From the NCBI GenBank assembly GCA_003024785.1, contig PUQB01000693.1:1-64000 (forward strand): a DNA stretch of 64,000 nucleotides, read 5' to 3'. Shown here piece by piece: positions 45,174 to 56,920 of this stretch. Under the pieces are notes generated by a model. It saw only the letters and a list, made by a program, of their open reading frames with translations. It was not told the origin of the DNA and made no database searches. The translations under genes and the position numbers were made by a program. Source of the DNA: Selaginella tamariscina. Taxonomy: Eukaryota; Streptophyta; Lycopodiopsida; Selaginellales; Selaginellaceae. Within the stretch, counting starts at the first letter, position 1. Each line of letters begins with the position of its first letter.

Positions 45174-45757
45174 TGTCAAGCCACGATTCAAGAACCAGGA
45201 AGAGAGCAGGATTCTAAGAACAAAAAGGCTTGACTCGGGAGCAGGACAGAGAGCAGGACAGGAACTAGGAACTCAAGAACAAGACCAGGCACAGGACAGG
45301 ACCCAGGAGCAAGACAGGAACATGATAGGATCCGGGAGCAAGACAAAAAGGCGCAGGATAGAATCCAGGAACAAGACAGGAACAGAACAAGCAGGACAGG
45401 ATCTAGGAACGAGACAAGGAAAGAAGTAAGGAGCAAGATAAGAACAAGACAAGACAAGATTGATCGTAGTAAGCCTAGTGTTGATAGTAACTGATTGTAC
45501 AACAATTATGTCGGAGCTTTTATGCTCACAACTCCAAGAGCTAATCTAGGCATGACTGCTAAAAGTGGTTGCATGCATGTAGAGGCTAAAATGAGTCCAC
45601 ATGTCCCTTATCCTCTAGGCATATCCTGTGGTATATCCTGTAGGAATATCCTGCGACCATATCCTGTATCCGGAATCCCTGTAGGAATATTCTGTAGGAA
45701 TATCCTGCAACCCATATCATGTATCCGGAATCCTGTATCCTGTATCGGGTCGTGATA
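45174..45757 (-). repeat. 5' LTR of C (right on the map)
   Basis: 584 bases, collinear with 39444-40046. It ends ATA instead of ACA on the plus strand and is followed by the GCCTC duplication. Confidence 0.88.
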
Positions 45758-46369
45758 GCCTCCTGCCGGGGATCTACTTCTAATACTCCTTTGTCTTCTT
45801 CACAAGCCACAAATCTGAGGGTTCAACCCCGATCTTTTGTGATGATTTGGGAGATGATATATACCACTAGTTTGATCATTTTTAAGTTATTGTTCATTAT
45901 TCATGGTTGCATGCTCTCAAAGAATTCCCTACATGTTTGGAAGGTCTAGTGCTCAAATGGTATAATGGATTAGCTGCAGAGATTCAAGCCAATAGTAATC
46001 GGCTAACGAAATGCCTCAAATATATGTTTGGCAAAGTTGAGAACTCAGATAATGCTTTCCAACAACTACATGCGATACGACAACATCCCGGTGAGTCTGT
46101 TATGTGGTTCAGTATTAGGTTTGGGGATTTAGCTCGGTGTGCATATCCCAAGCTTGGTATGTTATGGCCGACTATACGACCCAAACTCGTTTGATTCATT
46201 TGGGCTCTTTGTCCTACCACGTTGGAGGCTTTTGCACTAGCTCAATTATTTGAGTTGGTGCCTGGTGAGGGCCATGGTCCCCTTGGGTTACATGCTCCCT
46301 ATTCTACATGTTGATCCAATGGAGGTTGATGCTGCTGCATATGTGCCCACATGACAAGCCCTTCATGGC
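45758..46369 (+). pseudogene. D gag continuing after C (fossil)
   Basis: Retrotransposon gag with GLVLKWYNGLAAEIQ, an LKYMFGKVENSDNAFQQL helix and RQHPGESVMWFSIRFGDLA (45930-46130): the conserved pattern of trp-rich gypsy/copia gag. It ends where E6 starts. Broken. Confidence 0.75.
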
Positions 46370-46624
46370 TGTTATGAATCATATAGCAAATCAAAGAATA
46401 TTCCTCATAAAGGTATAAGCCAGAATATTCCCTAAAATTTATACATAGATCTAAAAGAATTCAAAAGGATATAGATGTAAGGTATAAAAGGGAATTAGGA
46501 GAATTAAGGAAGCCACCCTAATATTGGAAGCCTTTTGGAGAGCAACGTGTGGAGACTAAAGACAACTCGGGGAGGTCAGGTGGTTTTGTGAGGGTCTCTA
46601 GTTTGTACATAGTGGTGCCTAACA
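46370..46624 (+). repeat. 5' LTR of E6 (long type)
   Basis: TGTTATGAATC...GTGCCTAACA. It contains an extra 45 or so bases compared with other E LTRs, including TATAAAAG at 46483-46490. Confidence 0.85.
46483..46490 (+). promoter_or_regulatory. TATA box in the E6 LTR
   Basis: TATAAAAG, also present in the E6 3' LTR at 55697-55704 but absent from the short LTRs of E2-E5 and E7. Confidence 0.55.
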
Positions 46625-47917
46625 CTTGGTATCGAAGTAAGGTTCGATGAGTGACCAGTGGGAAGGAGAGGATAATATCACTTGTGCAGAGATGTTGGAC
46701 ACTGAGAGGCAAATTATCCAAGGAGGAGCAAAGCCCAAGGGTAAAAGTTTCAATGGCAACAAGGACGCCTAAGAAGCTTCAAAAGATGGAGTATGGAGAG
46801 GAGCACAAAGAAGACTTCTCTAAACCACAAGGTAAATTTCTATTTGTTCTTGCTCAATAGGTAAACTGCATGGCACAAGAGGAGCCACATACACATGCTA
46901 TTGTGGTGGAGGGACGACTTGGTGAGCGTCTAGTGCGAGTCCTTGTGGATAGCAGCAGAGTAGCGATAACTTTATGTCAACAAAGTTAGTGGAGGAGTGC
47001 AACTTGCCCTCAAAGACTGTGCCTCAATACGAGATTGAGGGCTCAGTTGTCACACAGAGCTAAATTACTTGTGTGGAGAAGTTACAGCTAGAGGTTGGCA
47101 AAACCCAGCTGGTGGAGACTTTCTTTCTTGCGGAGCTAGTGTGTGTGGACCTCATCCTTGGATGAGTTGAGTGGAGCAATTCTAGTTTCTAGCAATGTAC
47201 AAGAGTTACGGAGTTTCTTGGGCATGGCTGGTTATTACTGGCGGTATGTCAAGGATTATGCCAAGAAAGCTTCTCCATTAACTAGGTTGCTGAGAAAGGA
47301 CATTCCCTTTGCCTCGAGTGCTTCAGAGAAGAGCAGTTTCCAAGCTTTGGTACGTGCACCAGTTTTATGTATTGTAGATCCCTCCAAGCCTTATGAGGTA
47401 TCGTGTGATGCAAGTAAAGTGCCATTGGAGTTGTACTTATGCAAGAGGGAAGGCCTATTGCTTATGAGAGTCGTACTTTGAATCCTGCAGAGCAACTGTA
47501 CTCAATGTATAAGCAAGAACTACTAGCTTGTTAATGCATTACAAGTTTAGAGGCACTATCTTTATGGTGCAAATTTCAAGGTGTTGACGGATCACAAGCC
47601 TTTGGTGTATTTGTTCACACAGAAAGAGTTAAACTCTTGGCAAGCTCACCGAATGGTTAAGCTCATGGAGTTTGGTGAATTTCCTATTGAGCATCGCCCG
47701 GGGAAGGCTAACGTGGTGGCATATGCTTTGTCACGCATTAGGAGAGCCATAGTAGTTGGAGAATTCCACACATGCTTATGTAATGCATTAACAAGGATGA
47801 TCAGTGAGTTTAGCCAGGTAGTTCAACATCCTCAAGCTCAAGATGTCAAGGTGCAGGAGCTCAGAGGACAGCTAGAGCCACCATTCTCATTTCAAGATGG
47901 AGTTTTGTACTACAATG

Positions 47918-48128
47918 TGTGAGAGACTGTATGCCCATAATAGCACATTGTATTTATAATATATATAATATAGTATAAGGGCTTTTGGGGGTAGCGAGAG
48001 AGAGCTGAGAGCTTACGGGGAGCTGGGAGCGTGGAGAATTGCGGGGGACTGTGAGCTCTTGCTCTACGGTTGGGTGGTGAGTGAGGCAGCTTACTACTAT
48101 TAGGCCTACTGTGGGCAAGACTGTTACA
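47918..48128 (+). repeat. 5' LTR of F
   Basis: 211 bases with TATATATAATATAG near 47960. It aligns with 52542-52767 with several substitutions and gaps. Confidence 0.9.
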
Positions 48129-48178
48129 TTGGTATTGGAGGCAGTTAAGGCTTGTGTGGTTGCCTTTTTGTGTCACCA

Positions 48179-51100
48179 TGTCGGATTATGAGGTGATGGT
48201 GGGAACCGTTATGTTCCATCTATGAAGTGGGAGGATGGTTCTTCTTATGAACCACCTGATTTTGGCCAGCAGGAATTGTGTGATGAGTTCCGATTTGTTT
48301 ACAAGTTGATGGAGATTTATGATGTGAAGTCAGCTGAATGTATGGCCATTCTCCACCAGAACATGGATTATCTCAAGCAGCAACTTGATGAGTTAAAGGA
48401 CCTAGTTCAAACTCAGCAGGGAAATGAGATAAAGGGCTCCGAGCTTCGATTCTTCAAGAAGAAAGACGTTACCTGAGTTACCTGCCGGGGAGAAAGTCAG
48501 CTAGAGAAGGTCGATAAACTTTTGGATCTTTAGTAGTGATGAAGGCAAGCTTCTGGAAGTGTCCTTGGCATTGAAGGGACGAGCAGATCAGTGGTGTATC
48601 GTGTTACCACGCACTCACCTAAGCCAATTACCACTTGGGCATGATTCAAAGAGGCATTTAAGGAGGAGTTTGCTACTGGCTATGACGCAGCAAGCAAGGT
48701 TAACTTTGAGAAACTTTGTGCAAGGGAAGTTGTCTTTGGATGCCTACATCAATGAGTTGCGAGACCTCTATGCACGAGATCCATCGATTCCTCTAGCGAT
48801 GCAAATTAATTACTTCCTTGATGGTTTGAAGAATCATCAATTGAAGTGTCAATTGAGTAATCAAAAGCCTGCTAATTTTGACAAGATGGTAGCCTATGCC
48901 AGGGAGTAGGCAGCGCACTTCTTGAGCAGCGAGGTGCATGTTCCTGAATCTTCCAATCAATCTTAGAAGAAGAAGCTCTCTTATAAGTCTTATAAGAGGT
49001 TGTATTATAAGCCTTATCATTCAGAAGGAGCATCAAGGCTCACATGGAGAGAGAGGGAATTAGTACTCTTGGAATGACGGGAAGAGCAAAGGAATCGGGA
49101 TGTTACATCTGTGGTGATCCAAGTCACCATCAGCGTGATTGTCCTCAATGGAGGAAAGAGAACGATCGTGGCAAGTCAGTGCGAGAAGTGACAAAGGAAA
49201 AGCCAGCTGAAGCAAGCACTTCTACTAAGAAGGTGGTTATCTCACAGATTGCTAGGGAGCTGAGTTGTGGCTAGTTGATCCAAGGAGCAGCGATGAGTTC
49301 ATTTCCAAGGATTTAGTGGAGAAGTTGGGCATTCCCATTATAGAGGTTCTTTCATATAGCATCAAAGGAGTTGTTACGGAACAACAAACTTGGAACGCAT
49401 CTATGAATTTTGAGTTTCTAGTGCATGGAAATCCTATTTGCGAGCAATTCTATCTTGTGGAGATGAAACAATATGATGTTATACTTGGTATGACTTGGTT
49501 GGAAAAGTTTAACCCTCGGATTGACTGGAGGATGAAAAAGGTTACTCTTTATGTTGAGGGTCGGAAGATCACTTTTCATGGTGAATCCTATACTCCACCA
49601 ATGAAGTTACTTTCTGCTACTACGATGAAGTTTTGCTTGTAAGAGCATTGGAAAGAGAGTTGCAGCTGATGGGGAAGATGGTACTTTTTGTTTAGTTAAA
49701 ATGCAGACATAGGTCCACCATTGTTGACTAGTCAATGATCAACATTGACTATGGTCAAAGTCATGGTCAATGGTGATTGTGGTCAATAGTCAACGGTCAA
49801 TGTTGACCGAGGGCGCCGAGATTTTGCGACTAAAGGCAGAATTCAAGGATGTGTTTCCTGATGAATTGCCTAAGGGAGTCCACATGAACAGGTGTCCAAC
49901 AGGAGATTGAGTTGGAAACCGGGGAGTAAACTAATATCGCAAAGTCCATATCGGTTAAGCCTACTTAGAGGACTCGAAGTGAAGAAGCAAGTTGAGGCAT
50001 TACTTGCTCAAGGATTTATTCGTCCTAGTAAGTCACCATATAGAGCGCCGTGATGTCATAAGAAGGACAGGTCAATGCGATGTGCATTGATTATCGTGCC
50101 TTGAACAAGGTGACTGTGAAGAATAAGTTTCCTATGCCTCGGGTTGATGATATCTTTGACAGACTTGCGGGAGCACGATATTTCAGCAAAATCGATTTGA
50201 GGAGTGGTTATCATCAGATAGTAGTGAGGAGCAGGATGTTTCAAAGACGGCTTTTTGGACGAGGCATGGACATTTTGAGTTTACTATTATGCCATTTGGT
50301 TTAACCAATGCTCCTGCTACGTTTATGAATTTAATGAATTTGATTTTTGCTGAGTATATTGACAAGTTTGTCGAAGTATTCTTAATGATATTCTCATCTA
50401 TAGCAAGACATGGGAGGAGCATGTGCAACAATTGCGAATGGTTCTAACTGTACTGAGAATGCATATGCTTTATGCAAAGGAATCTAAATGTGACTTCTTC
50501 AAGGAGGAGGTAGAATACCTTGGTCACATTGTTTTAGCACATGGCATTGCTCCTGATCCCAAGAAAGTCAAGGTTGTGACTAATTGGCCAGCTCCAAAAG
50601 ATGTTTGAGAGTTGTGAGGTTTCATGGGACTTGCCAATTACTATCGGAGATTTGTGCAGAACTTTTCTCATATTGCACTTCCACTAACAACTTGTTAAAG
50701 AAGGACAAGTTGTTTGTGGGATAGCCAAGGAAGCATAGCTTTTAAGAAAATTGAAGCAAGTACTTACTTCTGCTCCTGTGTTGGTTGTCGCTATAGATGA
50801 TACACCATTCAAAGTGTACACTGATGCATGTAGTATGCGATTGGAGCTGTGTTGATGCAAGCTAGTGATGTTTATAGCTTTTGAGAGTCGAAAGTTGAAT
50901 GATGTGGAGAAGCGTTATTCTACATATGACCAAGAGTTGCTTGCTATTGTGCATGTTGTTCGTATTTGGAGCATTACTACATAATGGTTAGACTTTAAGG
51001 TCTTTACCGATCATAAACCTCTACGACGGTCCTTCCTCTAAACGAAGCTGAATGGAAGACAGGCTCGTTGGTCAGTTTGTCTACATGAGTTTGGTGGACG

Positions 51101-52440
51101 AATGTCAATCCTTTATAAAGAGGGGAAGGAACATAGTTGCGGATGCTTTGTCAAGAGAAGACAACTAAATGCTGTGGGGAGAGTGGAGAGTTCGCTAGTT
51201 GATATGATCGAGGAAGCTCAATTAAAGGATGATGATGTACAACAACGCTTGAACAATCTGGTGGAACCGTATTCAAAAGTTGATGGTTTGTTACTTTATA
51301 AGAACAGACTTGTTGTTCCAAAGAAGGCAGAGTTGATCGTAACCATCATGTATGAGATGCATGATAGTCCATTTGCTGGACATTTCGGGGAAAATAAGAC
51401 ATATGAATTGGTGAAACATCACTTATATTGGAAGAACATGAAAGCAAATGTGCTGAATCATTAAGACATATCAAAATTGCCAAATGATTAAAGGCTGAGC
51501 GAGTTGCTACTCTAGGTTTATTGAAGCCTTTGGAGATTCCGCACCAAAGGTGGGAGAGCATCTCAATGGATTTCATCACTCATATGCCATGCACAGTGAG
51601 GCAGAACAAGCAAATCTGGGTGATTGTTGATTGCTTGACCAAGTATGCTAAGTTCATTCCGTTGAAGAGGAATGTAACCAGCTATGGTCTATTTGACTCA
51701 AGTTTTCGGACATGGAATGCCATTGAACATTATTAGTGATCGTGACTCCAAATTCACCAGTTCTTTTTGGTGTGTCATTCTGTCGAGCTTTATCAACCGG
51801 ATTGAATTTTTCTAGTGGAGATCACCCTCAGACTGATGGGCAAACTGAGCAGGTGAATCAAATTGTGGAGGATCTGTTACGAGCAAGTGTCTGGGAGAAG
51901 CTGGGGCAGTGGATAGTTTTTGCCATTAGTAGAGTTTGCTTATAAACAGTATGCATAGTGGCTTGGGTTACATTCCATATTATGCATATCATGGCAGGCA
52001 TCCAAGAACTCCAGCCAATGTGGGTATTCGGTGGAGTAAGATTGGTACTGATCAACAAGCTCGTAGCCTGTTGGAGAACTGGAAGAAATCATACTAATTT
52101 GTAGGAAGAACTTGCTTAAAGCTCAGGATAAAGTACGTAAGTATGCTGATGCAAAACACTCCTATCGGCAGTTCAAGGTTGGAGATAAGGTATATTTATG
52201 AGTGGTATTTCCTTCATCTCTTAAGCAGGGATCTATAACTTAGCTAAAAGCCAGCAAGTTAGACAAGCTTGCACCTCATTATGCCAGTCCATTTGAGGTT
52301 AATGAAGTAGCATATAAGTTGCACCTACCTGCAGGAGTGCAACTTCATCCGGTCTTTCATGTGAGTTAGTTGAAGACTGCTCTTGTACGTGATGATGTGT
52401 ATGTGAATCTAGAGATGGATGATGGACACAAGGTGAACCC
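48179..52440 (+). pseudogene. F gag-pol region (fossil)
   Basis: Gag 48179-48910, with a coiled-coil start (QNMDYLKQQLDELKDLVQTQ) and a capsid-like piece ARLTLRNFVQGKLSLDAYI. CCHC knuckle near 49100-49145 (CYICGDPSHHQRDC). Protease 49265-49560 (YDVILGMTWLEKFNPRIDW). RT 49990-50630 ([31 protein letters not shown]). RNase H 50760-51090. Integrase 51200-52370, with HDSPFAGHFGENKTYEL, WESISMDFITHMP and DHPQTDGQTEQVNQIVEDLL. It is the only member of the E/F group here with a recognisable gag and integrase core, so a relative of F could have supplied proteins to E. Broken many times. Confidence 0.87.
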
Positions 52441-52541
52441 AAGATGATGATAGTCCAGTCCCACCTCCTCCAAAGCGACGTCGCAGAACTTGAATGTGCA
52501 TAGTACGTCCTTGAGGACAAGGACTTCAATAAGGGGAGGAA

Positions 52542-52767
52542 TGTGAGAGACTGTATGCCCATAATAGGACACTGTATTTATAATATATATAAATATAGTA
52601 TAAGGGCTTTTGGGGGGGTAGCGAGAGAGAGTTGAGAGCTTACAGGGAGCTGGGAGCGTGGAGAATTGCGAGGAGACTGCCTAGCTCGAGGGTGAGCTCT
52701 TGCTCTACGGTTGGTGGTGAGTGAGGCAACTTACTACTATTAGGCCTGTTATGGTAGGACTGTTACA
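52542..52767 (+). repeat. 3' LTR of F
   Basis: 226 bases after GGGGAGGAA, followed by the second CAATG. Confidence 0.9.
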
Positions 52768-52810
52768 CAATGGCCGTGTGTATCTTCTTCGTGTGGACCA
52801 TTTAATCAAC

Positions 52811-54507
52811 GTTGACTATTGTTACCTATTGTACTATGTTGATGGACCCTAGATGTAATAAAAAATAGGCCCGCTTAGTGCACTTGGGTATCTGATGAGC
52901 CGAGTGTCATTAGGTATTTGTAAGAAACTCTAAGCGAAGCTAGAACTTACCTTCTAAAAACCCACCTCCAATTTTGACATCTGAGTTAGGTTGATTGGTT
53001 AATGTAGATGAGTTCGGTGTGTTTAGTAGGGTTAGGAACACCCTTAGGATTGACCTAACCCTAGGGTTGCCCTAACCCACACCCTAAAAACCCCCACCCC
53101 CTTGGGTAGGGTTTTAGGGTTAGAGTTAGGCTAAATTAAACACTCTCTCATTAAACTTAATAAGGGCTAGTTTATTTTGTGCCAGCCCACTTACACATTC
53201 AGGAAAAGGGGGGGGGGGGCTCCATCACATAAATAAGGTAGAGTATGAGTAGGAGAGCTTCTGGGTTCATGACTGAGTTCATTGCTCTTATGTCGGTTCA
53301 AGCTTCAGCTTGTGTCATTAAGGTACAACCCTCTGTTGTGCCACCCTAACTTCCAGATGACAGGGGTACGTCCCACCTTTGGGTTAGCACACCCTTAACG
53401 TTGGCGAATCCATGCTTGGAAGGTCTTGTCAGAATGCACATTCCAAGAGGCAAAGGTTGAGGCTTGTCTCCAGCCTCCTCCTCCACGTCAAACTAGGTGT
53501 AGCACTCATGCCAAGCAAGGCACATTTGTGTCCTTGTCCAACCATGAGCGTGGATCTTGTTTAACGAGTTCACATTACCCAGTTCCTAAGGGTTCACTAA
53601 GGGGTTCTAGAGTTGGCATTTAAGAGCCACGTTTGTGGCACTTGGTGCAACTCTTGAACCTAAGAGCTATGCATGATAGCCCACATTGTGAAAGGCAGTG
53701 TCACATGAAGATATGACATTGGGCTAGAAGTCACACGATACAACGCCCGAGGCACGCCCTTTGGGGTTGTGTCATGGGTTTGTTGCCAAAGGTTGGATAC
53801 TCTAGTAAACATACATGCTTTGTACGCACTAGGGTGTTAAACCTTGACATTCGCTCAAGGGAGGTTAGGTCTCATAACTGGGTGTGCTTTGGCACACCTA
53901 GTTAGGAGGTATTTTCCTTAGGATTTAAGGGTTGAACAACCTAAGCTCATCAACAAAAGCCCTATCATGAGACACTCGCAAGGTCATATACTTAGGGTTA
54001 TCCAAACCTAGCCTTATGGAGTTTGCTTAAGCAGAACATTCGTGTTTGCCTGCGTCGTACACTCATGTCCTCACAAGTATTAGTCTAGGTCTAAGGTATG
54101 ACTTGGCCACTCGACCCTTAAGGGTTAGTCATGGTTCAAGGTACCCCTTTCGCCCTAAAGGGGTTGTTCTCCTAGATGAGGTGATTCCTCAAGAGTAAGT
54201 GACGATGCCTTAGCTTTGTCATGGGGCATGTGTGAGACACATCTCCTTGTGGGTTAGGGCATGAGCTTGTCCTTGTTTACTAGAATAGGATCCTAAAGTC
54301 TACTCGAGATATCCTCTAGGGTTTGGGGGATGGTCATTTAGGGGCTTAGGGTATTACTCTAAGTCTTCTGTTTAAGTAGGCAACTAAGTCCTACTCTTAG
54401 GGTCATCTTGTAAGACTTAGCGTTGCTCACATAAGGAATTGACACCGGAAGGCCACTTGGTGGCCATGTGTTGCCACGTGTTAGCCCTCTGGGTTAAAAC
54501 TCTAACA
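52811..54507 (+). repeat. B3, lone B-family LTR inside E6 (fossil)
   Basis: Aligns over its length with the reverse complement of 20119-21810 and ends AACTCTAACA. It lacks the first 35-40 bases, including the terminal hairpin. It interrupts E6 integrase, where other E copies read GATCAACCAGGTAC. Flanks share only AAC, so a full five-base duplication is not preserved. A lone LTR usually results from recombination between the two LTRs of a former full element. Confidence 0.85.
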
Positions 54508-54529
54508 AACTAGGTACTATATTTCCATC

Positions 54530-55580
54530 ATGATTGCCTGGAGTTGGTCATTTTGGGGAGAGGAAAACGTATGAGTTGATCAAGAGTAGGTTCTATTGGA
54601 GGACTATGAAAGCTAATATCATAAAGTACTGTAGGACTTGTGACAAGTGTCAGCAAGTAAAGGTGCCTAGGGAGAAACTAGGTGGGCTATTAGTACCATT
54701 GCTTATTCCAAATAGGAGATGGGCAGTATCTCTATGGACTTTGTCACCCATTTGCCAAGGACACAAAGGTAGAATGAATAGGTGTGATCATTATGGACAG
54801 GTTGACAAAGCTTGTCAAGTTAGTTCCCTTGGGGAAGAATGTGAATGCATCCAAGCTAGCTACGATGTATTTACAACATGTATTTCCTATCCACGTGGAA
54901 GTGAAGCTTAAGCTATGTAATGGAGATCATCCCGAAATAAATGAGCAAATAGAGAGTTCTAGAAGATATGTTAAGGTGCACTATTAACCAGAAGGAAGGC
55001 CAGTGGGATAAGCATATTCCATTACTCGAGTTTGCTTATAATAATAGCCAGCACAGTGGCATTGGAATGAGTTCATACAAAGCTATGTTTGGACAGCATC
55101 CCAAGATAGCTTTTAAGCTGGGTTTAGCAAGTAAGAAAGCTCAAGGCAGCATGAATGAGGAAGATCTGAGTGTTGAGCTTGGAAACATTCAGAGTTTATG
55201 CAAGAAGAACTTACAAGCAGCTCAGAGCTGAGCTATCAAGTTTGCTAATGAGCACAGAAGCTTTCGAGAGTTCCAGGTGGGAAATTATGTATATCTCCGA
55301 GTGGTATTTGCCACACATGTAAAGTGGGACACTGTTGTGGCCTTATGGAAGGGATGTAATAATAAGTTGTCTCCTAGGTACTCAGGTTCTTATGAGATTC
55401 TAGAGCGTATCTGTAAAGTGGCATATCGACTTTTGTTGCCAGAAGGAGTGAGGGTGCACCCAATGTTTCATGTTAGCCAGTTAAAGAGAGTACTCATAAG
55501 GAACGAATCCCAGGTAGATTCTTTGTGGATGTACGAGGATATATTGCCCTTGAGGACAAGGACTTGCTAATAGGGGGAGG
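54530..55580 (+). pseudogene. E6 integrase and tail (fossil)
   Basis: Zinc finger part with GHFGERKTYELIKSRFYW and CRTCDKCQQVKVP (54540-54670), core remnants near 54780-55050 (IIMDRLTKLVKLVP, LLEFAYNNSQHSGIGMS) and tail with GVRVHPMFHVSQLKRVL (55450-55500). The core remnants are absent from the other E copies here. Confidence 0.82.
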
Positions 55581-55582
55581 AT

Positions 55583-55800
55583 TGTTACGACCCATATAAC
55601 AAATAAAAGAATATTCCCCATAAAGGTATAAGCCAGAATATTCCTTAAAGGTTATACATAGATCTAGAAGAATCCAAAAAGGATATAGATCTAAGGTATA
55701 AAAGGGAATTAGGAGAATTAATGATGGCACCCTAATATTGGAAGCCTTTTGGAGAGTAGCATGTGGAGACTAGAGACAACTCAGGGGAGTCGGGTGGTTT
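55583..55800 (+). repeat. 3' LTR of E6, cut on the right
   Basis: TGTTACGACCCA onward with the same extra TATAAAAG segment as the 5' LTR. It ends early and abuts the X terminal module near 55805. Confidence 0.8.
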
Positions 55801-55850
55801 TACGTTATTATATACGTTATTATACCACACATGCTGTTAATGTATGTGGG

Positions 55851-56006
55851 ATATCATGACGTTAAGATAGTTCACGTAGTTCAAATGAAACGGTTTGTCG
55901 TTCTAGACTCGTTGAGTACATTTGGCCATACCTTAGATGAGCCAGCTGACACGGATCCAGGACCATTAGATCCATCACCATTTACACAACCGCAGAGGGA
56001 GGATAA
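55851..56006 (+). pseudogene. D pol C-terminal tail (fossil)
   Basis: Reads YHDVKIVHVVQMKRFVVLD and then an acidic/proline tail with DEPADTDPGPLDPSPF, ending at a purine tract directly before the D LTR. Position and composition fit the end of a retrotransposon polyprotein. No domain is recognised. Confidence 0.4.
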
Positions 56007-56209
56007 TGTAAGATATTGTATATGTAAGATACTGTATATACACATGTGAATATACACACATGCATAGTGACACATGGGTGGTGATCTGGCTCCCATGTGT
56101 CAATGCCACGTGGCACAGTGTGCCATGTGGCAGAAGGTCTCCTGTATATAAGTAGGGTTTTGGAGCTAAATAAAGTATCACATTTTCTGCATATTTATCT
56201 ATTCTTTCA
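56007..56209 (+). repeat. right LTR of D
   Basis: Begins TGTAAGATATTG and ends TTCTTTCA, 203 bases. TATATAAG at 56145-56152 and AATAAA at 56169-56174. It is followed by ATACG, for which no left partner was identified. Confidence 0.65.
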
Positions 56210-56419
56210 ATACGTATTATTTTCGAAAATAATTAATCATAATATCCGTACACATAATTACATGTACACTAGTGTATGGTACATTTGGTACATTTAGTAA
56301 TCTCTAAAGTATTATTATTGTGTTGTCACACGCTAGTGCATGCCTATACATTAACAGCATGTGTGGTATAATAACATATATTTTTTAATGAATACTTTCT
56401 TCACCTCAAGTGTGTGGTG

Positions 56420-56920
56420 TGTGTGGTATGAGGAAATGAGGAGAGAGCGAGAGAGTTAAACAACTAGCTTCTTCGTATTTCCCTATACGATAAACATAAC
56501 TCTTTTTATTTAAAAACCACACCCATAATGTCACCTCATAGCAAGCGACTTGAAACATGAAACTTGTTGTTATATAATAACCCACACACATACACACATG
56601 TGCCATGCCTAATACATATGTTTGTGTATAAAAAAATATTAACAAGCACACAATCTATAGAGAACGTGGGCCTCAGTGTCTTAGCGTTGCCAGTACAGTT
56701 GTTACTACTAGTGATGGCCTTTTGTAGCTTCTATGTGATTTCTTCCCAGTTCCTGAAAATAAATAAACATAAATATACATCTAAATATAAATCAATATTC
56801 TAGACTTTATAATATACCAACTTGTGATTGCGATGCCTCAGGCAACTGCATGAAAGCCTTCGAAATTGCAAAATGTAGTATATGTATATACATATATATA
56901 CACACACATGTATATCAATA
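56420..56920. other. X2-only AT-rich sequence
   Basis: No counterpart in X1, whose corresponding end is missing. There are short open frames only, plus a TATATACA/CACACACATG simple stretch at 56880-56930. Nothing recognisable. Confidence 0.4.

Larger units (their letters stand above)
39444..45757 (-). mobile_element. chromovirus C inserted in D gag (fossil)
   Basis: Direct LTRs 39444-40046 and 45174-45757, TGTCAAGCC...GTCGTGAYA, with an exact target duplication GCCTC (39439-39443 and 45758-45762). Minus-strand parts: first part of gag 44590-45078, RT 42380-42870, RNase H 41650-42240, integrase 40540-41500, chromodomain 40080-40260, and a purine tract next to 40046. The middle parts (end of gag, CCHC, protease, linker; 42915-44545) lie on the plus strand, opposite to the rest. 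The short motif CCTGTA/TACAGG is strikingly common along the element. Broken in several places; LTRs are clearly diverged. Confidence 0.88.
47918..52767 (+). mobile_element. F, gypsy-type element with gag, in E6 (fossil)
   Basis: LTRs 47918-48128 and 52542-52767 (TGTGAGAGACTG...CTGTTACA). Exact target duplication CAATG (47913-47917 and 52768-52772); other E copies show the uninterrupted TACAATGGCCGTG. Primer site 48130-48141 (initiator-Met type). Complete order of parts: gag, CCHC, protease, RT, RNase H, integrase, then a GGGGAGGA tract. At 4.85 kb it is a full-length layout. Its integrase tail (AGVQLHPVFHVS) and the TTGAGGACAAGGACTT before the polypurine tract match family E, so E and F are related. 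Broken in roughly ten or more places. Confidence 0.9.
46370..55800 (+). mobile_element. E6, long-LTR member of family E, in D; holds F and B3 (fossil)
   Basis: 5' LTR 46370-46624 (255 bases) and 3' LTR 55583-about 55800, cut on the right. Primer site 46627-46638. Preceded by ATGGC; no right duplicate is visible because the end is cut. It differs from the other E copies: longer LTRs with a TATAAAAG box, one single protease-region unit (47000-47130), and integrase-core remnants (IIMDRLTKLVKLVPLGKNV near 54790-54840) that the other copies lack. RNase H 47160-47760, integrase finger after B3 at 54530-54670, tail to 55560. F is inserted at the start of the integrase part with duplication CAATG. 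Part of pol is missing; broken. Confidence 0.85.
39088..56209 (+). mobile_element. LTR element D, holding C and E6 (fossil)
   Basis: Left LTR remnant ends at 39275 and the right LTR is 56007-56209. Both share the TATATAAG promoter block, GGGTTTTGGAGCTAAATAAA and TATCACATTTT. Parts: gag start 39330-39443, more gag 45758-46369 (WFSIRFGDLARCAY), a C-terminal pol tail 55851-56006, then a GCAGAGGGAGGATAA purine tract and the right LTR. Most of pol is missing. C sits in gag with target duplication GCCTC. E6 sits after the gag part. The left LTR start is unclear because 39088-39145 does not align with the right LTR. Class not certain; the gag fits a gypsy-type element. Broken. Confidence 0.6.

Noticed and set aside
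52811-54507. Complete B element inside E6
   Set aside because: Only one LTR is present with no internal region, so it is a lone LTR, and its first bases are missing.
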